The notes beneath the pieces were generated by a model. It did not search any database, was not told the origin of the DNA, and saw nothing but the letters and a program-made list of their open reading frames with translations. Both the position numbers and the translations under genes were made by a program. Positions 35,295 through 44,203 of a DNA stretch of 49,678 bases are shown in pieces. The DNA is taken from NCBI GenBank assembly GCA_900552135.1, contig URYN01000012.1, positions 1 through 49,678 of the forward strand. The letters run 5' to 3'. Every line of letters begins with the position of its first letter. Position 1 is the first letter of the stretch. The stretch is from an uncultured Clostridium sp. Its GTDB lineage: Bacteria > Bacillota > Clostridia > TANB77 > CAG-508.

Positions 35295-37745
35295 ATGGTA
35301 AAGAAATTTTTAAATATCTTAGAATATAATAAAATTATAAATTTAATAGGAGCCTATTGTAACACCTTTATTGGCAGAAATTTGCTAAAAAATCTTCTTC
35401 CTAGCAATGACAAAGAAACAGTAAAGTCTATGTTAGAAGAGACTTTCGAAGCAACCACTTTGCTATATAGAAAAGGTGGTGTTCCAATTTCAGAAATAAA
35501 TTCCGAAGCCGATGTTGAAGTAAAATACATTGAAAGTAATAATTTTCTAGGTTCAAAAGCATTGCTTGATATTGCAAATATATTAAAAACCTCAAGAGAG
35601 CTTTCTTTGTATTTATATTCTGATGAATCTTTTGCATTAGACGAATTTTCAAAGATGACAGATTTATTTTCATTACTTTACTCTAATGAAAATGTAGAAA
35701 AAAAGATTTTTTCATCTATTATAGATGAAGATACTATTGCTGATGACGCTTCCAAAACACTTTCTTCTTTAAGAAGAACTCGTAAAAACTTAGAGCAAGG
35801 CGTTAGAGAGAAATTATCTAACATGATTCACTCTTCTTCTTACTCAAAATATTTAATGGAGCCAATTATTACAATTAGAAACGATAGATTCGTTGTTCCA
35901 GTAAAAGAAGAATATAAAGATAATATTAGCGGTGCCATCTTAGATGTTTCGGCAAGTGGTTCAACAGTTTACATAGAGCCAAGTTCTGTTTTTGAACTAA
36001 ATAACAAGATAAACAGAATCAAAGCTGATGAGGCAGTTGAAATTGAAAAAATTCTAAAAAATCTTTCTTTAATGTTATTCCCTATTGCCAGAAATATCCG
36101 CATTAGCCTGAACACTATTGGAAAAATTGATTTGATATTTGCAAAGGCTCAATACTCAAAAAATATAAACGGTATTTGTCCTAAAATAAACGATGAAAAG
36201 CAAATATTTTTATATGGCGCAAGACACCCTCTTATAGACAAAAATGTTGTTGTACCAATAGATGTTTCTATCGGAAAAGACTATTCTGTATTACTTATAA
36301 CAGGTCCTAACACAGGTGGAAAAACCGTTTGTTTAAAAACTGTTGGACTTTTCTGCCTTATGGCTTCATCAGGAATACTAATTCCTGCAAATGAAGGAAG
36401 TTCAATTCATGTTTTCGACAATGTTTTTGCAGATATTGGAGATGAACAAAGTATTCAAGAATCCTTAAGTACCTTCTCTGCACACATCTTAAACATAAAA
36501 GACATTCTAGACTTAGCAACTAGCGAGAGTTTAATTCTAGTTGACGAATTAGGTTCTGGAACTGATCCTTCAGAAGGTGCAGGTCTTGCAATTAGTATTT
36601 TAGAGAAATTCTATAAAAGGGGGGCCACAGTAATTTGTACTACACACTACCCTGAACTAAAAAAATACGCTCTAACACATGATGGATTTGAAAACGCAAG
36701 CTCTGATTTTGATGTTGAAAATCTAAGACCAACTTATAAATTGTTACTTGGCATTCCCGGCAAGAGTAACGCATTTTCAATAAGTAAAAAACTTGGAATT
36801 TCTTCAGACATTTTAGACAGAGCCCAGTCATTCATAAAACAAGATGACCAAAACATTGAAACTCTTCTAAAAAATATTTATGATGATAAACTAGAAATAG
36901 AGAAAGAAAAAGAAAATATCAGAAAAAATTCTAACCAAATAGAATTACTTAGAAAATCGTTAGAAAGAGACAATAGTAAAAAAGAACAAGAAGCAAATAA
37001 CATCATCTCAGACGCCAAAATTAAGGCTCGTAACATTTTGTTAGACGCTAAAGATGAGGCAAACGAAATAATTAAAGAATTAAATTCTATGACAGAAAAA
37101 GATAATCTTGCAAACGCAAACGAAGCTAGAAACAAGCTAAATTCTTCAATTAATAAATTATCACAATTAGAAAAACAATACACAAAAAAGAATTTGTCTC
37201 CAGAAGAAATACAAATAGGAATGGAAGTTTTCTATACAAAATTCAACTCTAAGGCAACAGTTATTGAACTTCCAAACTCTTCAAACGAAGTGACCATTCA
37301 AGTTGGAAGTCTTACAATGAAAGCAAAAGTAAACGATTTATTAGCCTGCACTCAATCAGCTAGTTCAGCAAATTCATCTACTTCCTCATATTCTTTAGGT
37401 ACTTTAAACTCGAAAAATTCAAAATGGAATAATAACAGTGGAAATAATTCAAATATGAGAAAAGGAAGTTCTGTTTCATTCTCAAACTCAAAAGCACAAA
37501 GTGTTTCATCTGAAATAAATGTTATAGGGTTAAATGTTGATGAAGCCATTCCTTTAGTAGACAAATATCTTGACGATTGCTACATGGCAAACTTAGAAAA
37601 CGCAAGAATCGTTCATGGAAAAGGAACAGGAAAACTTCGTGACGGAATTCATAGATTCTTGAAGAAAAATCCAAGAGTAAAATCCTTCAGAATGGGAACT
37701 TATGGCGAAGGCGAAATGGGCGTAACAGTTGTAACTTTAAAGTAA
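35295..37745 (+). CDS. mutS2: Endonuclease MutS2 (RqcU)
   Basis: An 816-aa protein with the MutS2 plan: core/lever helices (about 1-300), ABC ATPase (about 310-500), coiled coil (about 515-640), KOW-like domain and a C-terminal Smr domain (about 740-816). The ATPase shows ITGPNTGGKTVCLKTVG (Walker A), SLSTFSAHI (signature) and LVDELGSGTDPSEGAGL (Walker B). The Smr domain has INVIGLNVDEA and RIVHGKGTGKLRDGI. MutS2 suppresses recombination and also splits collided ribosomes. A Ser/Asn-rich linker (about 690-735) separates KOW and Smr. The codon choice is ordinary and no in-frame CGG occurs. Monocistronic, with a promoter and terminator. Confidence 0.97.
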   Translation: MVKKFLNILEYNKIINLIGAYCNTFIGRNLLKNLLPSNDKETVKSMLEETFEATTLLYRKGGVPISEINSEADVEVKYIESNNFLGSKALLDIANILKTSRELSLYLYSDESFALDEFSKMTDLFSLLYSNENVEKKIFSSIIDEDTIADDASKTLSSLRRTRKNLEQGVREKLSNMIHSSSYSKYLMEPIITIRNDRFVVPVKEEYKDNISGAILDVSASGSTVYIEPSSVFELNNKINRIKADEAVEIEKILKNLSLMLFPIARNIRISLNTIGKIDLIFAKAQYSKNINGICPKINDEKQIFLYGARHPLIDKNVVVPIDVSIGKDYSVLLITGPNTGGKTVCLKTVGLFCLMASSGILIPANEGSSIHVFDNVFADIGDEQSIQESLSTFSAHILNIKDILDLATSESLILVDELGSGTDPSEGAGLAISILEKFYKRGATVICTTHYPELKKYALTHDGFENASSDFDVENLRPTYKLLLGIPGKSNAFSISKKLGISSDILDRAQSFIKQDDQNIETLLKNIYDDKLEIEKEKENIRKNSNQIELLRKSLERDNSKKEQEANNIISDAKIKARNILLDAKDEANEIIKELNSMTEKDNLANANEARNKLNSSINKLSQLEKQYTKKNLSPEEIQIGMEVFYTKFNSKATVIELPNSSNEVTIQVGSLTMKAKVNDLLACTQSASSANSSTSSYSLGTLNSKNSKWNNNSGNNSNMRKGSSVSFSNSKAQSVSSEINVIGLNVDEAIPLVDKYLDDCYMANLENARIVHGKGTGKLRDGIHRFLKKNPRVKSFRMGTYGEGEMGVTVVTLK

Positions 37746-37785
37746 CTGTATGTAGTTTTCATTAATAAATATAATGGATTTAGAA

Positions 37786-37827
37786 AAAATAATGAAGTAT
37801 TTTAACCTGCTTCATTATTTTTATTTT
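37786..37827 (+). terminator. Terminator of mutS2
   Basis: AAATAATGAAG pairs with CTTCATTATTT around a TATTTTAACCTG loop, followed by a T-rich tract. Confidence 0.75.
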
Positions 37828-37932
37828 ACCTTTTTATTATTCTTCTTTCACCTATTTACACCTATGTTTCATTATTCGAATATCTACCATTCATCTTTCT
37901 TCATATTATCTTTTTTTGTACTTTTTTTCGGA

Positions 37933-39217
37933 TTATCTTTCTTCGTCAATATCTCTCTTTTTTATGTTATTATGAATATTCGCCTTTAAAAATTCTTTTT
38001 TTAATTCTTCTGCCTGCTTTTCTTTCAGTTCTTTTTCATACCTTTTTTCAAACTCCTTTGCAAATCCAAATGAAAGCCATCTGACATCTCTTTCATTTGC
38101 AAAAAACACATAGTCAGTATCTATTACAACTAATTGTCCTCTTTCCAAAGGGCTTCCATTATTTTTTCCAATTAGCCCAGCAGATTCTGGTTCAACATAC
38201 ATCTCTTCTCCATTCAAAGTCGGCACATTTCTACTTAAAAGTCTACCAACATTTTCAATAGTAGCATCTGTCCAAATAATGCCTGCGTCTCTAAGCTCTT
38301 TCCACACTTCATACACATCTTCTTTGCTTACACTCCTTTGAATATCTGTATCAACCCTTTGTGTTATTTCTACACAAGCAAGAGAATCTCCATTCTCATC
38401 TTTAAATGATTTACGGACTATTGGTTGTAATATTCTCCTGTGATTTGGAATTTTAAACTCGCCTCTTGGAGCTCCAACTTTAAGAATCTTATTGCCAATT
38501 TTATAGATATTGCTAAAATCTCCTGTTCCAACTGCAATTCTCTCTATATCAGAATAATCTTTTTCCTCACTTTCTAATGTTTCTGCAGTCATAATCTCAA
38601 GAGTCTTCACATAATCCTCTATTCTAGGATCTTCAGATACTTCTTGAAGCATAACTCTAGCAATTCCATTCGCATGGCTTTTCAAAACATCGTTCAATTT
38701 CATATTCAGTTCTGGATTTCTTCCCTTTATATATCCTAAAAAGTCAATAATCGTTTCTGGATATTTTTGCTCCAATATAAAATCAATATTATCGGAAAAA
38801 ACTTTATCTCCATTTGTTCTGGTTAGTATCCAAGCATAAAAATCTCTTAAATCTCCGAGATTTTTCTTTTCTTTCCAAAGCAGATACAATCTTTCTAAAG
38901 TTTTCAAACACAACACTGCAATCCGGATAATACATATTTATTACATTTGCAAAAGAAATAACATCATCCTTTTCTATAACCTTTGTAAGAATCCAATCAA
39001 AATTTTCACAAATAATTTGTTCAGCTGTAGCATCACTTTCAAGAATTTCCTGTTCTATGATGTATTGTTCATCATCCATATTCTGATTAGCTGGAAGCCT
39101 CAAGTTTTGCTGTTTCATAAATTTCAACGTATTTTCCAATTTAAAATATGTATGTATTATCGAGGATACATCTGAATATTGTTCAATATCCTCTAAAATT
39201 TTTTCTCTTAAACTCAT
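37933..39217 (-). CDS. Protein-kinase-like protein of unknown function, split by a +1 frameshift at CGG
   Basis: I do not recognise the family. Frame A (39217 to 38858, 120 codons) is helical and acidic. It then meets an in-frame CGG (38855-38857) followed by A. From GGA (38854-38856) frame B continues to 37933, giving about 427 residues in all. The C-terminal part looks like a degenerate kinase fold: a Gly-rich loop and Lys (VGTGDFSNIYKIGNKILKVG), a catalytic-loop-like WTDATIENVGRL (Asp and Asn) and VVIDTDYVFF resembling the metal-binding Asp motif. The start has AAGGAGAAAA. The two open frames overlap by 113 bases, and CGG at 38857 is the only in-frame CGG of frame A. The product could alternatively be two proteins or a pseudogene. 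Confidence 0.6.
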
Positions 39218-39381
39218 GAAATTTTCTCCTTACTTTTTACGAGTATTATAACATAAAACATTAAAAAAATATAATTTTTTATGATTTTAAATTTTTATGT
39301 TTCCATTTACATGTTTCGACAGACTTTTTCATTCCTTATGTATTATAATTATGTCATCTTCTTGTAAAGGAAGTGATACAC

Positions 39382-39519
39382 TTGAATAAAAAGAAACACA
39401 AGAGACAAGATGGCTCAAAGAAATATCTTAAAGTATTACATATTATTTTTATAACTTTTAAATACGCTTTTAAGATTTTAAAAGAGCTGAAGGCTATTAT
39501 TGATTTATTCAATAAATAG
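39382..39519 (+). CDS. Possible 45-aa basic amphipathic peptide (TTG start)
   Basis: The frame opens with TTG at 39382, preceded by AAAGGAAGTG, and ends with TAG at 39517-39519. The peptide is Lys-rich at the N-terminus (NKKKHKRQDGSKK) and then alternates hydrophobic and basic residues (YLKVLHIIFITFKYAFKIL). A TATAAT box lies near 39342-39355 and a strong terminator follows immediately at 39521-39557, so a discrete transcript is likely. The peptide could be a small membrane-active protein, or the locus could be a small RNA. No family is recognised. Confidence 0.45.
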   Translation: MNKKKHKRQDGSKKYLKVLHIIFITFKYAFKILKELKAIIDLFNK

Positions 39520-39520
39520 C

Positions 39521-39557
39521 AAAAAATCAGGTATGCTAGAACATACCTGATTTTTTT
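39521..39557 (+). terminator. Strong intrinsic terminator after the 45-codon ORF
   Basis: AAAAAATCAGGTATG pairs with CATACCTGATTTTTT around a six-base loop; perfect stem with seven T. Confidence 0.9.
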
Positions 39558-39772
39558 GGTAATCTTTGATTACCCATCTTCTCGTAAATTTAGTTTACTT
39601 GAATAAAAAGAATTCATTTATTATTATACTTATATTTAATAAAATTTGCAATATATTTTTCAAATTTGATTCAATAATCGTTCGACAAAATTTGCATTTT
39701 TTACGAGTTTGAATCTTCTTTTATGTTATTAATTTTTTACTTTTACACTCTATTCTTTACAAATCACTAAAA

Positions 39773-42700
39773 TCACTTTTCAAATGTTGCATTTTCTATT
39801 CCAACTATATCTTGTATTTCTTCTAATATTTCTGGTGTTACAAATAGTCCTCCTGCTGGAGCTTTTTTTTCTCCGTTTATTATCTCTATTTGAGTGTTGT
39901 TTCTATCCCCATTGAAGAATTTTAATGCTCCTCTAAGTCTATCTTTTTTTGCTTCATCTAGATTAGTTATGTTTATGTTTAGCTTTTTTCTTGGAATTTG
40001 AACTGTTTGTTTTACTCCATTTACACCATTTTTGCCTGTTCCGTTTTGCTTTACACCATTAACAGTAGATGCTTTTGGATTATTTGCTACATCTTCTAAG
40101 TTTTTTATTGTTCTTGCAATTATGCTTGGTGCTTCGTCTTCTCTTATGCTTAAACGTCCTTCTACAAGTACTATATTCTCATCTATTAATTCGTTTGAAC
40201 ATTGATTATAGCAGTTTTCGAATACGATTACATCTACACTTCCATACAAATCTTCTATTGTAACGAATGCCATTAGCTTGTTGTTTTTTGTGTATTTTTT
40301 CTTTATTCCAGTTATTATTCCAGCATATTTTATAAATTGTCCATCTTTTAATTGTTGTCCTCTTCCAGCTAATTTTTCTGGTGACATCTCTTCTTCGTTT
40401 TCAGTTCCAGCTAATTCGCTTGCGTCTCTCATTTGAAGTGTGTTTACATCTGCAAATTTTTCTATTAGTTCTCTATATTTTTCAAGTGGATGTCCAGATA
40501 CATAGATTCCGAGCATCTCTTTTTCCATTGATAATAATTCTTGATCTGAATATTCTTTTAAAGTTGTATATTTGTATTTTAACTTTTCCATATCGTCTTT
40601 GCTTGAGTCTGTTTGTGGCATTGCCATATCAAACATCGAAACTTGACCTTGTATGTTCTTTTTTGATGCTCCAGAAATTGTATCTATTATGTCTTCAAAT
40701 GAAGCCATTAATGTACTTCTAGTTTCTGCAAAGTTGTCAAATGCCCCTGCCTTTATTAAGCTCTCTATACATTTTTTATTTACGGCTTCACCTTCCATTC
40801 TTTCGCAGAAGTCTGTAAAACTTATGTATTCTCCATTCTTTTCTCTATTTGCAACAATCGTGTCTACTGCAGCAAGTCCAACATTTTTAATACTTCCTAA
40901 TCCGAATCTTATTTTACCATCATCTACTGTAAATTTCGTATAACTCCTATTAATGTCTGGCTTTAAAATTTCTATGTTCATTCTCTTACATTCATCAATG
41001 TACTCTGGAATTTTATCTAGATTTCCTAAGAAGCTGTTTAACATTGCTGCCATAAATTCTGTTGGATAATATGCTTTTAAATAAGCTGTTCTGTATGATA
41101 CTACTGCATAGCACGCAGCGTGTGATTTATTAAACGCATATTTTGCAAATTCAGACATCTCATCAAATATCTTGTTGGCAGATTTTTCGTCTATTCCATT
41201 TCTTACACAGCCTGGTACTATTATGTTCCCATTTTCGTCTACTTGGCCATGTATAAATATTTCTCTTTCTTTTGCCATTACTTCTAGCTTTTTCTTACCC
41301 ATGGCACGACGAACCAAATCTGCACGTCCTAGCGAATATCCAGCTAAGTCCCTAACTATCTGCATAACCTGTTCTTGGTAAACCATACAGCCATAAGTTA
41401 CTTTTAATATTGGCTTTAGGCTGTCATGTGTGTATACAGCATGGTCTGGGTCTTTCTTGTTCGATATATACCTTGGAATTTGGTCCATTGGTCCAGGACG
41501 GTACAATGAAACTCCGGCAATTAAATCTTCCAAACAATCTGGCTTAAGTTCCTTCATGAAGTTTGTCATTCCCTGACTCTCAAATTGGAATATTCCCATC
41601 GTGTTTCCGTCTTGCCATAATTTAAATACCTTTGGATCATTCATTCCTTGGTCAAATTTTACATCTATCCCTCTATTTTTCTTAACCAAATTTATGGTAT
41701 CTTGTATAACTGTTAGAGTTCTAAGTCCTAAGAAGTCCATCTTTAATAGACCTAATTCTTCAAGAGTTGTCATTATGTATTGTGTCGAAATCATTCCATC
41801 TCTTACATATAGTGGAACATATGTTACAACTGGGTCTTTTGTAATAACTATACCACAAGCATGTGTAGAAGCCTGTCTTGGCATTCCTTCCAATGCCATT
41901 GCAATATCCAGTAACTTCTTTGTTTCCGGATTATTTTCATACTCATCTTTAAGTTCCTTGTTTTGCTCCAGTGCCTTTTTTATTGTTATGTGTAGCTCAT
42001 TTGGAACCATTTTTGCTAGCTTATCGGCTGTCGCATAAGGAACATCTAAAACTCTTCCTACATCTCTTATAACCATTCTGGCAGACATAGTTCCAAATGT
42101 AATAATCTGTGAAACATGGTCTGGACCGTACTTTCTAGAAACATAGTCTATTACCTCTTGTCTTCTTTCATAACAGAAGTCAACGTCAAAATCAGGCATA
42201 CTTATTCTCTCTGGATTTAAAAATCTTTCGAAAAGCAAAGCATATTTCATTGGATCTATATCTGTAATTTCTATCGCATACGCAACAATAGAACCAGCTC
42301 CAGAACCTCTTCCTGGTCCAACGGGTATTCCTTGAGTTTTAGCATAATGTATGTAATCCCATACAATCAAGAAATAGTCAACGTAGCCCATTTTCTTGAT
42401 TACACCTAGCTCGTAATTTTTTCTATCTATAATTTCTTGTGAAGGATTGTCTCCGTATCTATTTTTTATTCCATCATTACATAGCTTTTCTAAATAATCA
42501 TAGTGTGTAGCAAATTCTTCTGGCACATCATAATTTGGAAGTATTGTGTGTCCAAACTCGAAAGTTACATTACACTTATCTGCAATCTTCACGGTATTCT
42601 CTATTGCTTCAGGCACACCAGAGAAAAAGTCTGCCATCTCTTCTGGCGACTTGATATATAGCTCGTCTGTTTCAAACTTCATTCTATCTTCGTCGGTAAT

Positions 42701-43384
42701 CTTTTTGCCAGTCTGAATACAAAGTAAAATCTCGTGGTTGTAAGCATCTTCTCTTCTTAAATAGTGCGAATCATTTGTTGCAACAAGCTCTATGTTCAAC
42801 TTTCTTGAAAGTTCAATCAGCTTCTGATTTACTAATACCTGCTCTTTAATTCCATTGTTTTGTATTTCCAAATAATAATCTTCTCCAAATACATTCTTAA
42901 ACCAAGTAGCAACTCTCTCAGCTTCTTCCATATCTCCTTTTAGAATCGCCTGAGAAACCTCTCCAGCCAAACAAGCACTACAACAAACCAATCCTTCATG
43001 GTACTTTTCTAGCACTTCTTTATCAATTCTTGGCTTGTAATAGAATCCTTCCGTAAATCCTATAGAAACAAGTTTTGTAAGGTTTTTGTAGCCTTCATTA
43101 TCTTTAGCTAGCAAGATTAAATGGTTATATCTTGCATCAATATTAGGGTCTTTATCTGCTCTTCCTCTTGGGGCAACATACACCTCGCAACCAATTATAG
43201 GTTTAATTCCATTTGCCAAACATGCCTTATAAAAATCGATTGCGCCAAACATAACGCCATGGTCTGTAATAGCCATAGCCTTCATTCCAAGCTCTTTCGC
43301 TCTAACTGGTAAATCTTTAATTCTGTTTGCTCCATCTAGTAAACTAAACTCACTATGCACGTGTAAATGTACAAAATCTGGCAT
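39773..43384 (-). CDS. dnaE: DNA polymerase III subunit alpha (DnaE)
   Basis: A 1203-aa C-family polymerase. The PHP domain starts at once (FVHLHVHSEFSLLDG, then AITDHGVMFGA). The polymerase core follows: GRGSGAGSIVAYAI, MPDFDVDFCYERR (catalytic Asp pair) and GIFQFESQGM. Further blocks are YNPGMDQIP-like (YRPGPMDQIPRYI), MVYQEQVMQI and FNKSHAACYAVV. Near the C-terminus an OB-fold (about 1020-1120) and an Asn/Gly/Thr linker (TVNGVKQNGTGKNGVNG) follow. In Bacillota DnaE works with PolC in lagging-strand synthesis. The start is the ATG at 43382-43384 with GGGGG upstream; an upstream extension to 43432 lacks the PHP motif. No frameshift. Confidence 0.97.
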   Translation of the reverse strand: MPDFVHLHVHSEFSLLDGANRIKDLPVRAKELGMKAMAITDHGVMFGAIDFYKACLANGIKPIIGCEVYVAPRGRADKDPNIDARYNHLILLAKDNEGYKNLTKLVSIGFTEGFYYKPRIDKEVLEKYHEGLVCCSACLAGEVSQAILKGDMEEAERVATWFKNVFGEDYYLEIQNNGIKEQVLVNQKLIELSRKLNIELVATNDSHYLRREDAYNHEILLCIQTGKKITDEDRMKFETDELYIKSPEEMADFFSGVPEAIENTVKIADKCNVTFEFGHTILPNYDVPEEFATHYDYLEKLCNDGIKNRYGDNPSQEIIDRKNYELGVIKKMGYVDYFLIVWDYIHYAKTQGIPVGPGRGSGAGSIVAYAIEITDIDPMKYALLFERFLNPERISMPDFDVDFCYERRQEVIDYVSRKYGPDHVSQIITFGTMSARMVIRDVGRVLDVPYATADKLAKMVPNELHITIKKALEQNKELKDEYENNPETKKLLDIAMALEGMPRQASTHACGIVITKDPVVTYVPLYVRDGMISTQYIMTTLEELGLLKMDFLGLRTLTVIQDTINLVKKNRGIDVKFDQGMNDPKVFKLWQDGNTMGIFQFESQGMTNFMKELKPDCLEDLIAGVSLYRPGPMDQIPRYISNKKDPDHAVYTHDSLKPILKVTYGCMVYQEQVMQIVRDLAGYSLGRADLVRRAMGKKKLEVMAKEREIFIHGQVDENGNIIVPGCVRNGIDEKSANKIFDEMSEFAKYAFNKSHAACYAVVSYRTAYLKAYYPTEFMAAMLNSFLGNLDKIPEYIDECKRMNIEILKPDINRSYTKFTVDDGKIRFGLGSIKNVGLAAVDTIVANREKNGEYISFTDFCERMEGEAVNKKCIESLIKAGAFDNFAETRSTLMASFEDIIDTISGASKKNIQGQVSMFDMAMPQTDSSKDDMEKLKYKYTTLKEYSDQELLSMEKEMLGIYVSGHPLEKYRELIEKFADVNTLQMRDASELAGTENEEEMSPEKLAGRGQQLKDGQFIKYAGIITGIKKKYTKNNKLMAFVTIEDLYGSVDVIVFENCYNQCSNELIDENIVLVEGRLSIREDEAPSIIARTIKNLEDVANNPKASTVNGVKQNGTGKNGVNGVKQTVQIPRKKLNINITNLDEAKKDRLRGALKFFNGDRNNTQIEIINGEKKAPAGGLFVTPEILEEIQDIVGIENATFEK

Positions 43385-43558
43385 TGTTTTTCCCCCATTA
43401 ATATAATTAATTTTTTCTACATTTATTTCCAATAAATAATTTGTATTAGATAATTTTTATTATTAAAATTTATATTACTGAAATTATGTTTTTTGAAAAT
43501 GTAATCGTCTTTCAAAAGCTGTAATTCTTATTATAACTGGCCCCATTCTATCATTGTT

Positions 43559-43587
43559 TTGCTATTTTTTCAATATTATGGTATAAT
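43559..43587 (+). promoter_or_regulatory. Sigma-A promoter of the orphan gene at 43624
   Basis: TTGCTA (43559-43564), 17 bases, TATAAT (43582-43587). Transcription would start near 43594. Confidence 0.7.
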
Positions 43588-43623
43588 ATAGGTATAAAAA
43601 TTTTTTTGAAAGGGGCTTTTGCC

Positions 43624-43830
43624 ATGACTCGCAAATATGCTACAACTTACTCGGAGACTTTTGTATCTCCCTTCGAACGCGAAACTCCTGAAGCCGCAAA
43701 ACGCGACATCGACGACATCAACGAAAACTTCGCTGGCTGGACAGTGGATAAAGCTTTTGTTGAAAAGGTTTACCACTGGGGTTGCACGACTCCCTTCTAT
43801 CGTGCAGTTGTTAAGCACCACAAGAACTAG
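43624..43830 (+). CDS. Orphan small protein, 68 aa, unknown function
   Basis: I do not recognise it. It is a soluble, charged 68-aa protein with many aromatic residues and a C-terminal basic patch (AVVKHHKN). GAAAGGGG precedes the ATG. Its codons are clearly GC-richer than the neighbours (cgc, gac, atc, ttc, aac), and it stands between dnaE and rqcP as an independent unit with its own promoter and a very strong terminator. The same design occurs for the genes at 365, 5815 and 48984. It contains no CGG. Confidence 0.65.
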   Translation: MTRKYATTYSETFVSPFERETPEAAKRDIDDINENFAGWTVDKAFVEKVYHWGCTTPFYRAVVKHHKN

Positions 43831-43843
43831 TTTTTGTAATGTC

Positions 43844-43900
43844 AAACCCAAAGTACCAGTAGATACAATTAAGTCAACTGGTACTTTGGGTTTTATTTTT
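43844..43900 (+). terminator. Strong terminator after the orphan gene at 43624
   Basis: AAACCCAAAGTACCAGT pairs perfectly with ACTGGTACTTTGGGTTT, followed by a T-rich tract. A 17-bp uninterrupted stem is exceptional in this window. Confidence 0.9.
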
Positions 43901-43960
43901 TATTCCACTTCTTCCACCATTTACTTTTGTTTTTATTAGCTATTCCACTTCTTCTACCAT
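43901..43960. repeat. 20-bp near-direct repeat of the rqcP 3' end
   Basis: TATTCCACTTCTTCTACCAT (43941-43960, end of rqcP) and TATTCCACTTCTTCCACCAT (43901-43920) differ at one base and are 40 bases apart. Both encode MVEEVE plus a stop on the minus strand. Confidence 0.75.
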
Positions 43961-44179
43961 CTGTGGCATATTTTTTCCTTGAACTGTTGGTATTGCAACA
44001 ATTTTGAATTTTGATGTTTTGTCTCCAAATTTTATTTCCACAATATCCCCAACTTTTACTTCATAACTTGGTTTCACAACTCTTCCATTTACAGAAATTC
44101 TACCACCATCGGCAGCTTCATTTGCAACAGTTCTTCTTTTTATTATTCTTGAAACTTTTAAAAATTTGTCTAATCTCAT
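43940..44179 (-). CDS. rqcP: S4 domain RNA-binding protein RqcP (YabO/Hsp15 family)
   Basis: A 79-aa single S4 domain: MRLDKFLKVSRIIKRRTVANE, then GGRISVNGRVVKPSYEVKVGDIVEI. RqcP works with RqcH to add C-terminal alanine tails to stalled nascent chains, in ribosome quality control. The ATG at 44177-44179 has GGGG at a suitable distance; the in-frame Met at 44188 is too close. It follows addA by 24 bases. Its last six codons are duplicated just downstream. Confidence 0.92.
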   Translation of the reverse strand: MRLDKFLKVSRIIKRRTVANEAADGGRISVNGRVVKPSYEVKVGDIVEIKFGDKTSKFKIVAIPTVQGKNMPQMVEEVE

Positions 44180-44203
44180 GTTTTGCATCCCCTTCTTTGA
44201 ATT

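Noticed and set aside
39550..39580. Small hairpin GGTAATC-TTT-GATTACC as a second terminator
   Set aside because: Short AT-rich stem without a T-tract directly after; likely chance in AT-rich DNA.
43576..43851. 91-codon open frame antisense to the orphan gene at 43624
   Set aside because: It crosses the promoter and terminator of the sense gene and lacks its own signals.
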